Source: Promicromonospora sp. Populi (GTDB lineage Bacteria; Actinomycetota; Actinomycetes; Actinomycetales; Cellulomonadaceae). From it: a DNA stretch of 64,000 bases. The position numbers were made by a program, and so were the translations under genes. Below are positions 47,920 through 56,004 of the stretch, in pieces. Every line of letters begins with the position of its first letter. The first letter of the stretch is position 1. The stretch spans positions 4,526,001 to 4,590,000 of the forward strand of contig NZ_CP163528.1 of assembly GCF_041081105.1 (NCBI RefSeq). The letters are read 5' to 3'. A model generated the notes under the pieces. That model searched no databases. It saw nothing but the letters and a program-made list of their open reading frames with translations, and was not told the DNA's origin.

Positions 47920-48402
47920 ATGCCAAGGTCCAGCGCTGCCGAGGAAAGTTCCCCGACTGTTACCCGGCGCCTCCTGACGGGCACGCTGGATCTCATCGGG
48001 CGCGACGGCGGTGCCAACCTGTCCGTGCGCCGGCTCGCCGAGGCCTCTGGTCGGTCCACGATGTGCGTCTACACGTACTTCGGCGGGCGGGGGGCCTTGC
48101 TGGCCGCCGCTCACGAGGAAGCGAGCCAGGACCTGCTCGACACGGTCGAGCGGCACGAGTCGGCTGCTGCGCGCGCTCAGGCCGCGGCCGCCTGGATGAA
48201 CGAGCGTCCGCAGCTCGCGCTGTGGCTGTTCACGGTGTCCGGCCCGGCGGAGCTGGCCGAGCGCCGGGCGGAGCTCATCCTGCGGGCGCGGGCCGCGCTC
48301 GACGGCCCGGCCGGCACCGTGCGGCTCGCCGAGCTGGTCGGCCTCCTGGTGCTGGACGGGCAGGTCGCGGCCGAAGCGGTCGGCGAGGGCGCCCGGCGAT
48401 GA
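47920..48402 (+). CDS. TetR-family transcriptional regulator
   Basis: A 160-residue repressor. The N-terminal HTH is RRLLTGTLDLIGRDGGANLS with VRRLAEASGRSTMCVYTYFGG, where YTYFGGRGALL is the recognition-helix end common to the family. The rest is a short ligand and dimer domain. It is divergent from the membrane gene at 47291, with two palindromes between. A start two codons upstream (GTG) exists, but the ATG fits the -10 spacing. The VOC gene follows by 69 bases. Confidence 0.88.
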   Translation: MPRSSAAEESSPTVTRRLLTGTLDLIGRDGGANLSVRRLAEASGRSTMCVYTYFGGRGALLAAAHEEASQDLLDTVERHESAAARAQAAAAWMNERPQLALWLFTVSGPAELAERRAELILRARAALDGPAGTVRLAELVGLLVLDGQVAAEAVGEGARR

Positions 48403-48471
48403 GTTTCGGTCGGCCACCGGGTCAGAGTGAGGACGGGGCCGACGGCGCCCCTGACCAACTCAGGAGGACCC

Positions 48472-48954
48472 ATGGTTACCGTTCGACCGCATCTCTGGTT
48501 CGGGAACAACAGGGCCGGCGAGGCCGCCGCGTTCTACGCGGAGCACATCCCGGGATCGTCCGTCGAGAGCGTGGTGAAGGCTCCCAAGGACGTGCCGGGT
48601 GCTGAGCCGGGCGCGGACTTCGTCGTCGAGTTCACGGTGGCCGGCCTGCCCGTCATCGGGCTGAACGCCGGTCCCGACCTCAACCTCGACGAGGCGTTCT
48701 CGTTCTTCCTTTCCGTCGAGGGGCAGGACGAGGTCGACCACTACTGGGACCTCCTCACCGCCGACGGCGGCGCGCCCGGCCCCTGCGGCTGGTGCAAGGA
48801 CAAGTTCGGGGTGTCGTGGCAGGTCATCCCCAAGGAGCTCGAGCGGCTCAGCGGCACCTACTCGACCCCCGCGGAGATCGCCACGATGAACGCCATGCTC
48901 AAGATGGGCAAGATCGACGTCGCGGCGCTGAAGGCGGCCCACGACGCCGCGTGA
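48472..48954 (+). CDS. VOC/PhnB-like (3-demethylubiquinone-9 methyltransferase-type) protein
   Basis: A 160-residue vicinal-oxygen-chelate protein of the PhnB-like group. Marks are TVRPHLWFGNNRAGEAAAFY, FTVAGLPVIGLNAGPDL, FSFFLSVEGQDEVDHYWDLL, GWCKDKFGVSWQVIP and NAMLKMGKID, the usual ending. The fold pairs two beta-alpha-beta units, but the metal ligands are not all clear, so the activity is uncertain. The ATG follows CAGGAGGACCC, a strong ribosome site, unlike its leaderless neighbours. Confidence 0.88.
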   Translation: MVTVRPHLWFGNNRAGEAAAFYAEHIPGSSVESVVKAPKDVPGAEPGADFVVEFTVAGLPVIGLNAGPDLNLDEAFSFFLSVEGQDEVDHYWDLLTADGGAPGPCGWCKDKFGVSWQVIPKELERLSGTYSTPAEIATMNAMLKMGKIDVAALKAAHDAA

Positions 48955-49051
48955 CGACCGCAGGTCCGCTCTGACCAAGCGGTTGCGCGTGGTTCCGGGC
49001 GCCGGATCATGCGCAAGGCCTTGGTGGAAGCGGACTGTCAGAGGCGGCCGT

Positions 49052-49057
49052 TAGGCT
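49052..49057 (+). promoter_or_regulatory. -10 box (TAGGCT) of exonuclease III gene
   Basis: TAGGCT ends 6 bases before the GTG at 49064, the same hexamer as at purN. Confidence 0.55.
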
Positions 49058-49063
49058 TCCCGC

Positions 49064-49888
49064 GTGCCTCTGATTGTTGCCACCGCCAATGTCAACGGGA
49101 TCCGCGCCGCCGTCCGCCGCGGCATGGACTCCTGGATCGCTACCCGCACGCCGGACGTGCTGCTGCTCCAGGAGGTGCGCGCGCCGGACAAGGTCGCTCG
49201 TGAGCTGCTCGACGGCTGGCACGTGGCTCATGCGGAGAGCGAGGTCAAGGGTCGCGCCGGCGTGCTCGTGGCGTCGCGCCTGCCGCTCGGCGAGATCCGT
49301 ACCGGCCTCAATGCCCACGGGCCTGACGGCGCGGTGGAGGCTGGGCCCGACACGGGCCGTTGGGTCGAGGCGGACGTCCAGCTGCCCGACGGCGGAACGC
49401 TCACCGCCGTCTCCGCCTACCTGCACTCCGGGTCTACCAACCCGGGCCAGGAGCACACGATGGTGGCCAAGTACGCCTACCTGGAGAAGGTGACGGCGCG
49501 CCTGGCCGAGCTCTCCGGGGCGCAGGCCCCGGCGGTCGTAGCGGGCGACCTCAACATCGCCCACCAGAACGTCGACATCAAGAACTGGCGGAGCAACCAG
49601 AAGAGCGCCGGCTTCCTCCCCGAGGAGCGCTCGTACGTGACGCGTTGGCTCGACGAGCACGGCTGGACCGACCTCGGGCGTGCACACGCCGGTGACGGTC
49701 CCGGCCCGTACACGTGGTGGTCGTGGCGTGGCGCGGCGTACGACAACGACTCCGGCTGGCGCATCGACTACCAGCTCGCGAATCCGGCCCTCGCTGGCGC
49801 CTGCCGCAAGATCGAGGTCGACCGCGCGCCCACCTACGCCGAGCGCTGGAGCGACCACGCCCCGGTCGTGGCCACCTACGAGCTCTGA
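49064..49888 (+). CDS. xth: Exodeoxyribonuclease III
   Basis: A 274-residue AP endonuclease and 3' exonuclease of the ExoIII/Mg-dependent family, acting in base-excision repair. Conserved blocks are ATANVNGIRAA, LLLQEVRAP (the metal-binding Glu), VVAGDLNIAH (Asp and Asn), and the end ERWSDHAPVVATYEL (catalytic Asp-His). The GTG start follows TAGGCT by 6 bases. A long hairpin follows its stop and separates it from the converging ABC operon. Confidence 0.95.
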   Translation: MPLIVATANVNGIRAAVRRGMDSWIATRTPDVLLLQEVRAPDKVARELLDGWHVAHAESEVKGRAGVLVASRLPLGEIRTGLNAHGPDGAVEAGPDTGRWVEADVQLPDGGTLTAVSAYLHSGSTNPGQEHTMVAKYAYLEKVTARLAELSGAQAPAVVAGDLNIAHQNVDIKNWRSNQKSAGFLPEERSYVTRWLDEHGWTDLGRAHAGDGPGPYTWWSWRGAAYDNDSGWRIDYQLANPALAGACRKIEVDRAPTYAERWSDHAPVVATYEL

Positions 49889-49898
49889 CCCCGCATTG

Positions 49899-49959
49899 GT
49901 TGAGTGCTGGGTATTTGCGGGTCTTGAGCGCCCTGACCCACAAATACCCAGCACTCAAC
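49899..49959. terminator. Long hairpin between converging xth and ABC export operon
   Basis: 25-base arms (49899-49923 with 49935-49959) pair with one mismatch (C opposite A). The arm begins GTTGAGTGC as in the sucCD hairpin. It lies 10 bases after the xth stop and 7 bases after the permease stop, and can serve both directions. Confidence 0.75.
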
Positions 49960-49966
49960 GGCAGCC

Positions 49967-51148
49967 TCAGTACCGGATCGCGTCGATCACCTTGATCCGC
50001 ACGGCGTAGATCGCCGGGATCAGGCCCGCGAGGGCGCCGATACCGACGGCGCACGCCATGCCCACCAGTGCGGCGTCGAACGGGAAGCCCGGCAGGTCGT
50101 CGATCGGCCGGCCGAAGATGAGGTCGATCGGCACGTTCTTGATGACGGCAACCGCGGCGACCACCCCGACCACGCCGGCCACGGTGGTGGCGACCACCGA
50201 TTCCATGAGGACGCCGAAGAACACGCGCCCGCTGGTGGCCCCGAAGGACCGGCGGATGCCGATCTCGCGGATCCGGTAGCGCACCGTGACGAGGGCGATG
50301 TTGAGCAGCCCCAGCCCGCCCAGCAGCAGGGCGAACCCGCCCACGCCGAGCACCAGGTACTGCAGCACACGGTCGATCACGAACGGCTCTTCGAACGGCG
50401 GAGACACCTCGAACGGCAGCCCCGCTGCCGCCAGGTCGCGGGGCAGCACCTCGGCGAACTGGTCCGCCAGCTCCGGCGGCACCCAGAACTGGTACCCGTC
50501 CGCGGTGATCCTGTCCGGGAACCAGCGCACGGCCTGGTCGAACAGCAGCAGGGCGCGCGGGTCCTCGTCGGTCCACTGCACGGGTACCTCACCGATCACG
50601 GTCGCGGCAACCGGCGTCTCACCCTCGAGCACGACCGTCGGGTGGGTCGCGGCGGCGGCGCCGTCCGCGTACGCGTCCAGGAAGGCCTGGTTGACGACGA
50701 GCACCGGGGCCAGCCGCTCGTTGTCGGCGTCGACGAACCACCGACCGTCCTCCATGTCCTGCCGGGTGATGATCCCGCTGTCGGCGTCGACGACGTTCCA
50801 CTGGATGAACCCGTCGCCCTGGCCGCGCACCTGGAGATCGGCGCTCGACTGGACCGAGTGGTAGGAGATCTGGTGCCGCTCGGCGATGCCGTCGACGATC
50901 GTGTCCGCCTCGGCGGCCGTCATCCCGCCGCCGCCCATGCCCATGGACCAGGCGGCGAGGGTGGTGTCCCGGCCGTTCATCCGCTCGGTCTGCTCCTGCA
51001 TCGCCTGGCCGAACATCGTCACGGCCGCCGAGATGCCGGTGATCGCGGTGACGGCGCAGGCCACGCCGATCAGCGCGAGCAGCACCCGTAGCCGGTGGAT
51101 CCGCAGCTCGTCCCAGGCCTCCAGGATCGCGCCCACGACGCCGGTCAT
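49967..51148 (-). CDS. FtsX-like ABC export permease (MacB type)
   Basis: A 393-residue permease. The first membrane segment (RVLLALIGVACAVTAITG) is followed by an outside domain of about 230 residues, then three membrane segments near the C-terminus (LVLGVGGFALLLGGLGLLNI onward), the MacB/LolC layout with the coupling motif YRIREIGIRRSFGAT. Together with the ATPase and adaptor it forms a tripartite-like exporter, though no outer-membrane partner is expected here. It overlaps the ATPase gene by four bases. The substrate is unknown. Confidence 0.9.
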   Translation of the reverse strand: MTGVVGAILEAWDELRIHRLRVLLALIGVACAVTAITGISAAVTMFGQAMQEQTERMNGRDTTLAAWSMGMGGGGMTAAEADTIVDGIAERHQISYHSVQSSADLQVRGQGDGFIQWNVVDADSGIITRQDMEDGRWFVDADNERLAPVLVVNQAFLDAYADGAAAATHPTVVLEGETPVAATVIGEVPVQWTDEDPRALLLFDQAVRWFPDRITADGYQFWVPPELADQFAEVLPRDLAAAGLPFEVSPPFEEPFVIDRVLQYLVLGVGGFALLLGGLGLLNIALVTVRYRIREIGIRRSFGATSGRVFFGVLMESVVATTVAGVVGVVAAVAVIKNVPIDLIFGRPIDDLPGFPFDAALVGMACAVGIGALAGLIPAIYAVRIKVIDAIRY

Positions 51149-51930
51149 GCGCGGAACCCCGCGGTCTCGGCGGCAGAATCGCTGGCCGAATCGGCAGTGG
51201 AACCGGCAGCGCTCTCGGCCACGGCGGAGGGCGCTTCGAGATGGATGGGGACCAGGACGCCGTCGGCGAGCCGGAACTGGCGGTCGGCGCGAGCCGCGAT
51301 CGCCAGGTCGTGCGTGATGGTGACCAGCGCGGATCCCGTCTCGATCGCCGCGTCGTCCAGGAGGGTCATGATGGCCCGCCCGGTATCGACGTCGAGGGCG
51401 CCGGTGGGCTCGTCGGCGAGGATGACCCGCGGCCCCCGGACGAGCGCCCGGGCGATGGCGACGCGCTGCTGCTCGCCGCCGGACAGCTTCTCCGGCCGCG
51501 TGTCGAGCCGGTCGCCCAGGCCGACCCGGTCGAGAGCCTGCGTGGCGATCTTGGTCCGGTTCCAGAACTGCTTGCCGCGGGCGTACATCAGGGGCGCGGC
51601 GACGTTCTCGAGTGCCGTGCGTCCCTGCAGCAGGTTGAACTGCTGGAACACGAAGCCGAAGTCGTCGCCCCGGCGCCGGGCCAGGGCCCGGCTGCGCAGG
51701 CGGCCGACCGGCTCGCCCTCCAGGAGGTACTCGCCGGACGTCGGGGAGTCGAGCAGGCCGAGGATGTTCAGCAGCGTGGACTTGCCGGTGCCGGAGCGGC
51801 CGACGATCGCGACGTGCTCGCCCGAGCCGACCGTCAGGTCGACGCCGCGGAGGATCTCGAGAATGCTCCCGTTCGGGAGCTCGACGTGCCGGGTTACGCC
51901 CTGCAGGTCGACGAGCGCGGCGGCGGTCAT
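51145..51930 (-). CDS. ABC ATPase of MacB/LolD type
   Basis: A 261-residue ATPase with AIVGRSGTGKSTLLNILG (Walker A), QQFNLL (Q loop), KLSGGEQQRVAIARALV (signature), and VILADEPTGALD (Walker B with catalytic Glu). Sequence and length place it in the LolD/MacB class that powers extracytoplasmic export and mechanotransmission. The last 45 residues are an Ala/Ser/Asp-rich tail absent from most members. Both ends overlap neighbours by four bases in an operon of adaptor, ATPase and permease. Confidence 0.95.
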   Translation of the reverse strand: MTAAALVDLQGVTRHVELPNGSILEILRGVDLTVGSGEHVAIVGRSGTGKSTLLNILGLLDSPTSGEYLLEGEPVGRLRSRALARRRGDDFGFVFQQFNLLQGRTALENVAAPLMYARGKQFWNRTKIATQALDRVGLGDRLDTRPEKLSGGEQQRVAIARALVRGPRVILADEPTGALDVDTGRAIMTLLDDAAIETGSALVTITHDLAIAARADRQFRLADGVLVPIHLEAPSAVAESAAGSTADSASDSAAETAGFRA

Positions 51931-52994
51931 TCGAAGCACTCCTCGTCGTACATCTGCATCGCCATGTCACCCTCCACGACAGCGCCGTCCGCGGAGATGC
52001 CGGCGCAGTCGGCCCCTTCCTCCGTGTTGTCGGCTACGGGCGTGAACTCCAGGATCTGCTCGCCCGCCTTCAGGCCCTTGGTCACCTCGACCTGCAAGCC
52101 GTCGGTCAGGCCCAGCGTGACGTCGCGCTCCTCGGGCTCCGCGCCCTCCTCGGCGACCGTCCACACCTTGCCGGTCTGCGAGGTGCCGAGCACCGCACTG
52201 ATCGGTACCACCACGACGTCCTTCGCGTTGCCGTTGGTGATCTCGATCTCGGCGCCCAGACCCGAGAAGGCCTTGATCTTGGGCGGGATGGAGCAGCGGA
52301 CGGCGCCCGTGGCGGCCTCGCCGCTCTCGGTCACGGCGCCCTCGCCGCCGGTGGCGCCGCCGGGCGCCTCGCCGATCGTGAGGCCGGTGCAGGTGAACGG
52401 TGCCGGACCGCCCTTGAGCGTCACCTGCGCCTCGCCGGCGGCACCGACGAGGCGGTACTGCTGGTCTGCGGTGAGCGTGCCCGAGACGGACAGGGTGCCG
52501 GGGGAGACGGTGCCGATGGTCTCGCCCACGGCGACCACCTGGTCCTTGAGCACCGTGACGTCCACGGCGCCCGCGACCGGCGCGAGGACCGACGTCCAGG
52601 TGACCTTCGGCTCCTGCTCGGTGACGGTCTCCTCGCCGGTCTCCTCGTCGACCTCCACGACGGGTTCGACGATCTCCTCGCTCTTGATCCACAGGATGCG
52701 TTCGTCCTTGCCGATCTTCTTGTCGTCGACCTGGATCTCGGCGACGACGCCGTCGGCGGTGGCCTTGACCTCGATCGGCGGGTCGGAGGCCACGGAGGCA
52801 GGCACCGTCACCGTGTTGGTGACGGAGCCCTTCTCGACGGCGACTATCGACTCCGTGATCTCGCCCGTCGGCTGGAGCGCGTCGGGCGGGTCGAGCTCGG
52901 CCCCCCGGAGCGCCAGGGCGACGAGCGCGGCGGCGATCACCGCCCAGATGATGATCCGGACGGTGGGGAAGACGTACTGGCGGACGGCACCCAT
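51927..52994 (-). CDS. HlyD/RND-type membrane-fusion adaptor of ABC exporter
   Basis: A 355-residue adaptor with one N-terminal membrane segment (IIIWAVIAAALVALAL). The barrel-sandwich half-motifs are ATADGVVAEIQVDDKKIGK and LAPVAGAVDVTVLKDQVVAVG, and the beta-barrel parts end in VVVPISAVLG and VTKGLKAGEQI. An Asp/Glu-rich insert (EVDEETGEETVTEQEP) fills the middle. The ATG behind GAGGAGCC is the start. In Gram-positive bacteria such adaptors sit outside the membrane with a MacB-type permease; the exported substance is unknown. Confidence 0.9.
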   Translation of the reverse strand: MGAVRQYVFPTVRIIIWAVIAAALVALALRGAELDPPDALQPTGEITESIVAVEKGSVTNTVTVPASVASDPPIEVKATADGVVAEIQVDDKKIGKDERILWIKSEEIVEPVVEVDEETGEETVTEQEPKVTWTSVLAPVAGAVDVTVLKDQVVAVGETIGTVSPGTLSVSGTLTADQQYRLVGAAGEAQVTLKGGPAPFTCTGLTIGEAPGGATGGEGAVTESGEAATGAVRCSIPPKIKAFSGLGAEIEITNGNAKDVVVVPISAVLGTSQTGKVWTVAEEGAEPEERDVTLGLTDGLQVEVTKGLKAGEQILEFTPVADNTEEGADCAGISADGAVVEGDMAMQMYDEECFE

Positions 52995-53120
52995 GAGGGC
53001 TCCTCGCAGCGGCGCGTAGGGACGTTGAACGCTGCGGAGGGCAGCCCGGTGGACACTAGCCCGGCTTCGGTGCGGGCGAAATGAAAGTCCGGGTGACATC
53101 TACGCCAGACGAGGCGACGG

Positions 53121-53168
53121 CGGTCAGCCCGCCGGGTCCGACCGCGGTCAGCCCGCCGGGGCCGACGG
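53121..53168 (+). repeat. 24-base tandem duplication at the galK 3' end
   Basis: Two consecutive copies (53121-53144 and 53145-53168) differ at two positions. The galK stop codon lies in the inner copy, and the outer copy carries the same stop in frame 24 bases on. Confidence 0.75.
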
Positions 53169-54380
53169 CGGAGCGAGCAGGAACGCCGGCGCAGTCAGGT
53201 CGGCGTCGGCGAAGGCGTCCGCGACCGCCTGGGCGACCGCGTCGACGTCGGACAGGCGGACCAGCGCGATAGCGCTGCCGCCGAAGCCGCCGCCGGTCAT
53301 CCGCGCGCCGAGCGCACCCGCAGCCATGGCGGACTCCACGACGAGGTCGAGCTCACGGCAGGAGACCTCGTAGTCGTCCCGCAGGGAGGCGTGCGAGGCC
53401 AGCATGAACGGGCCGACGTCGGCGGCGCGGCCCTCGCGCACCAGGTCGGCGAACCGCGCGGTGCGGTCGATCTCGGTCACGACGTGCCGCACCCGGCGGC
53501 GCAGCACCCCGTCGGGGTCGTGCGGCTCGAGCTCGGCCAGCGCGCGGTCGATGCCCATGCCGCCGAGCGTCGGCGCGATGTCGCGCAGCGACTCCAGCCC
53601 GAGCAGCCCCGCCGCGCGCTCGCAGGCCTCGCGGCGGGCCCCGTACTCGCCGGAGACGTGCGAGTGCTCGGCCTTGGTGTCGACAACCAGGAGCGTCAGG
53701 CCGGCCGTGGCCAGGTCGAACGGCACGGGTACACCCGACTCCAGCGGCTTCAGGCCCGGCCGGAAGTCGAGCAGGAGCGCGTGACCCTCGCGGCAGCGCA
53801 GCGACGCCGACTGGTCGAGCCCGCCCGTCGGCGCGCCGGCGATCTCATTCTCTGCCCGGCGGCTGACGTCGACCAGCTCGGCGCGGCCGGCGTCGGACGC
53901 CGCGAGGCCGAGGCCCGCAATCGCGTCCAGGGCGACCGCGACTGCGGCCTCCAGCGCCGCCGAGGAGCTCAGCCCGGCCCCGAACGGCACACACGAGTCG
54001 ACGGCGGCGTCGAAGCCGCCCACCTTGTGGCCGGCCTCCGCCAGGGCCCAGGCGACACCCGCGACGTAGGCGCCCCAGCCCTGCACGGCGCCGGGCGCCA
54101 CGTCGGACAGCTGTGTCGTCCACACGCCCTCGGCCTGCGCCGACACGAGCCGGACCTGGTCGTCCTCACGGGGCCGCAGCGCGATGTAGGTGCGGTGCGG
54201 CAGCGCCGTCGGGAGGCAGAGCCCTGCGTTGTAGTCGGTGTGCTCGCCGATCAGGTTGACCCTGCCGGGAGCGGACCAGATGCCCTCGGGGGAGCCGTCG
54301 AACGAACGGGAGAAGAGCTCGTCGACCCGGCGCGCGCCGTCCTCGGCGGTCCAGGCCTCGAGCCAGTTGATGGTGGTCAC
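53148..54380 (-). CDS. galK: Galactokinase
   Basis: GalK phosphorylates galactose at C1 with ATP, the first committed step of the Leloir pathway. The 410-residue protein has APGRVNLIGEHTDYNAG (galactose and ATP binding), VPFGAGLSSSAALEAAV (ATP loop) and RMTGGGFGGSAIALV (motif 3). The GTG start (VTTINWLEAW) follows a TAATAAT box by 7 bases. An ATG-free N-terminus and the length both agree. No galT or galE is beside it. Its stop lies within a 24-base tandem repeat. Confidence 0.95.
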   Translation of the reverse strand: MTTINWLEAWTAEDGARRVDELFSRSFDGSPEGIWSAPGRVNLIGEHTDYNAGLCLPTALPHRTYIALRPREDDQVRLVSAQAEGVWTTQLSDVAPGAVQGWGAYVAGVAWALAEAGHKVGGFDAAVDSCVPFGAGLSSSAALEAAVAVALDAIAGLGLAASDAGRAELVDVSRRAENEIAGAPTGGLDQSASLRCREGHALLLDFRPGLKPLESGVPVPFDLATAGLTLLVVDTKAEHSHVSGEYGARREACERAAGLLGLESLRDIAPTLGGMGIDRALAELEPHDPDGVLRRRVRHVVTEIDRTARFADLVREGRAADVGPFMLASHASLRDDYEVSCRELDLVVESAMAAGALGARMTGGGFGGSAIALVRLSDVDAVAQAVADAFADADLTAPAFLLAPPSAPAG

Positions 54381-54387
54381 GTAACTG

Positions 54388-54393
54388 ATTATT
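54388..54393 (-). promoter_or_regulatory. -10 box (AATAAT) of galK
   Basis: AATAAT, within TAATAAT on the minus strand, ends 7 bases before the GTG at 54380. It is the most AT-rich promoter box in the window. Confidence 0.5.
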
Positions 54394-54478
54394 ACGGGTC
54401 GCGCGCACAGGACCCAGCGCCGGGTCAGGCAGCGAGACCGTACGAGCGGTGCACTCAGCGCTCGCGGCGAGATCACGG

Positions 54479-55468
54479 TCACCCCTGGACGGCGGCCAGC
54501 ACCTCCTGCTCCTCGTCGCGGGTCAGCCCTGTGACCTTGGCGTCCGGCGTGGCGCGGAGCCACGCGAGGGTGTCGCGGGCGGACTCCGCGATCGGCCGGA
54601 CACGGAGGCCGGCACTCAGCGACGCGGTCGCGTCGTGCGTGAGCATGCCCGACCAGTCGGGGTCGCCGATCCACATCGGGAGCGAGCGCGGGCCGGACCA
54701 CGGCTTCACGTCGCGCTCGGTCAGCGCTGCCGCGGAAACGGGCACCAGCTTCGGGTCGGCGCCCACCCCTGCCGCCACCTGCGCGAGCACCTCCGAGCGG
54801 GGCAGCGGCGGGCAGACGCCGTCGTACACACCGGTGGTGCCACTCTCGACGGCCGTGACCATCCAGTCCGCGAGGTCTCGGACGTCGATGATCTGGATCT
54901 CCTCGTCCACCGGTTCGGGGACGAGGACCGGCAGGCCGTCCTCGGCGGCCTGTGCGAACCGGGCCGGCCAGTAGGTGAACCGGCCGCTCGGGTCGCCCGG
55001 CCCGACGATCAGGCCGGGCCGGATGATGAGCGACCCCGCGACGCCGGAACGGACCGTGTTCTCGCACGCCACCTTCATGGCGCCGTACGCCTCGGGACTC
55101 GAGCTCGGGTCCTCGTCGGTCTCGATCGGGTCGAGCAGCGGGAGCGTGTCGGGGGTGCCGCCGGGCGTGGCGACGTCGGCGTAGACGTTGATGGTCGAGA
55201 CGAACGCCCAGTGGGCGTCGGGGAAGGCGGCCACAGCGGTGCGTACGTGGGAGGGGATGCGGGAGACGTCGACGACGGCGTCGAACCCGGCACCGGCCAG
55301 CTCGGGTGGGACGGCTTCGGCGCGGTCCCAGCGCACGAGCGTCGCGCCGTCGGGCACCGTGCCGCTCACGCCGCGCGCGGCGCACGTGACATCGTGGCCG
55401 CGGGCCACGGCGGCCTCCGCGACCGCGCGAGACAGGAAGACCGTTCCACCGAGCACCAGGATTCGCAT
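54479..55468 (-). CDS. NAD-dependent epimerase/dehydratase-like protein
   Basis: A 329-residue short-chain reductase-like protein. The N-terminal GGTVFLSRAVAEAAVARGHD is a Gly-x-x-Gly-type variant (GGTxFLxRxxA), known from atypical epimerases, in which the dinucleotide loop has lost one Gly. The usual Tyr-x3-Lys pair is present as AYGAMKVACEN. Later IIRPGLIVGPGDPSGRFTYW matches sugar-nucleotide epimerases. The product is uncertain. I take the ATG of MRILVLGG; upstream in-frame ATGs add no domain. It follows galK in the opposite order of transcription start, 98 bases away. Confidence 0.85.
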   Translation of the reverse strand: MRILVLGGTVFLSRAVAEAAVARGHDVTCAARGVSGTVPDGATLVRWDRAEAVPPELAGAGFDAVVDVSRIPSHVRTAVAAFPDAHWAFVSTINVYADVATPGGTPDTLPLLDPIETDEDPSSSPEAYGAMKVACENTVRSGVAGSLIIRPGLIVGPGDPSGRFTYWPARFAQAAEDGLPVLVPEPVDEEIQIIDVRDLADWMVTAVESGTTGVYDGVCPPLPRSEVLAQVAAGVGADPKLVPVSAAALTERDVKPWSGPRSLPMWIGDPDWSGMLTHDATASLSAGLRVRPIAESARDTLAWLRATPDAKVTGLTRDEEQEVLAAVQG

Positions 55469-55601
55469 GGCCCTACCGAACCGCATCGCGGCGGTGAGAG
55501 CACGCGGATCTGCTGCTGGCGAATCTCCGGGGGGCGTACTGCTTCGGGAGGCGTACCGGGGAGCGTCGCGATAATCCCTGGCCCTCACTACCTCACGCGT
55601 C

Positions 55602-55607
55602 TAGAGT
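55602..55607 (+). promoter_or_regulatory. Candidate -10 box (TAGAGT) of Y RNA 1
   Basis: TAGAGT lies about 27 bases before the base of the first Y RNA stem. No clear -35 is visible. Confidence 0.35.
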
Positions 55608-55633
55608 CCTGACTCGACAACAGAACATGGCAC

Positions 55634-55778
55634 GAGCACGGGTGGGCCGGAGACCGTCGGTTACCACTTCTAATGGGGAGGTTGCGGGTTCGAGTCCCGC
55701 CGTCGTCCGTGAGGACGGCGTAGCTCAATTGGTAGAGCACCACACGTCGGCAGTCAGCAACACGCCCACCCGTGCTTC
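55634..55778 (+). ncRNA. yrlA: Y RNA 1 (YrlA-type): circularly permuted tRNA mimic
   Basis: The 5' strand 55635-55647 pairs perfectly over 13 bases with 55764-55776, closing the Ro-binding stem. Inside lie, in order, an anticodon-side strand TGGGG, a 5-base variable loop AGGTT, an exact T arm (GCGGG-TTCGAGT-CCCGC), the 3' acceptor strand, a GTGA loop (55709-55712), the 5' acceptor strand, TA, and an exact D arm (GCTC-AATTGGTA-GAGC). The acceptor stem is 8 pairs with one G-U. So 3' tRNA half precedes 5' half, exactly as in bacterial YrlA RNAs. The Ro60 gene lies just downstream. Confidence 0.9.
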
Positions 55779-55781
55779 GTA

Positions 55782-55912
55782 GAGCGGGCCGGAGCCACTT
55801 CGGTTATCTGGCACACCGCAGCGGTTGCGGGTTCGAGTCCCGCCCCGGGCAACCGGGTTGCTGCCCGACGGCGTCACGTCGTCGGATCCGGAGGGCACAC
55901 ACACGCCCGCTC
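55782..55912 (+). ncRNA. Y RNA 2, divergent copy with T arm but no D arm
   Basis: GAGCGGGC (55782-55789) pairs with GCCCGCTC (55905-55912). The 5' strand GGGCCGGAG and 3' strand ACACGCCC are identical to those of Y RNA 1 and would be the Ro-binding site. TCGGTTA recurs at the same offset. The T arm GCGGG-TTCGAGT-CCCGC is repeated in full at 55827-55843, followed by a capped stem (CGGGCA/TGCCCG). A tRNA-like D arm is not seen; instead CGACG-n6-CGTCG forms a plain hairpin. It begins 3 bases after Y RNA 1. Confidence 0.72.
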
Positions 55913-55925
55913 GTCCACGTGATGA

Positions 55926-55957
55926 GAGCGGCGGCGGGCATCCACCCGCCGCCGCTC
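55926..55957 (+). terminator. Terminator after the Y RNAs
   Basis: A perfect 13-base stem (GAGCGGCGGCGGG with its complement) and 6-base loop are followed by CCTTCT. It lies 13 bases after Y RNA 2 and 47 bases before the rsr ATG, so it should end the Y RNA transcript and allow some read-through. Confidence 0.75.
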
Positions 55958-56004
55958 CCTTCTGCCCGTCGCAAGAACGACCCATCCCCGAGAGGAGCTT
56001 CGCC

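Noticed and set aside
55681..55745. A broken or truncated tRNA gene
   Set aside because: The D and T arms are both exact and paired to one acceptor stem, but in reversed order and closed by a GUGA loop. The outer stem pairs over 13 bases and Ro60 follows, so a Y RNA explains everything, while a damaged tRNA does not.
55700..55860. A short protein frame through the Y RNA region joined to the Ro60 gene
   Set aside because: It would need translation through the terminator hairpin; the Ro60 opening MDILRAINRRRTPQNQ has its own strong ribosome site.
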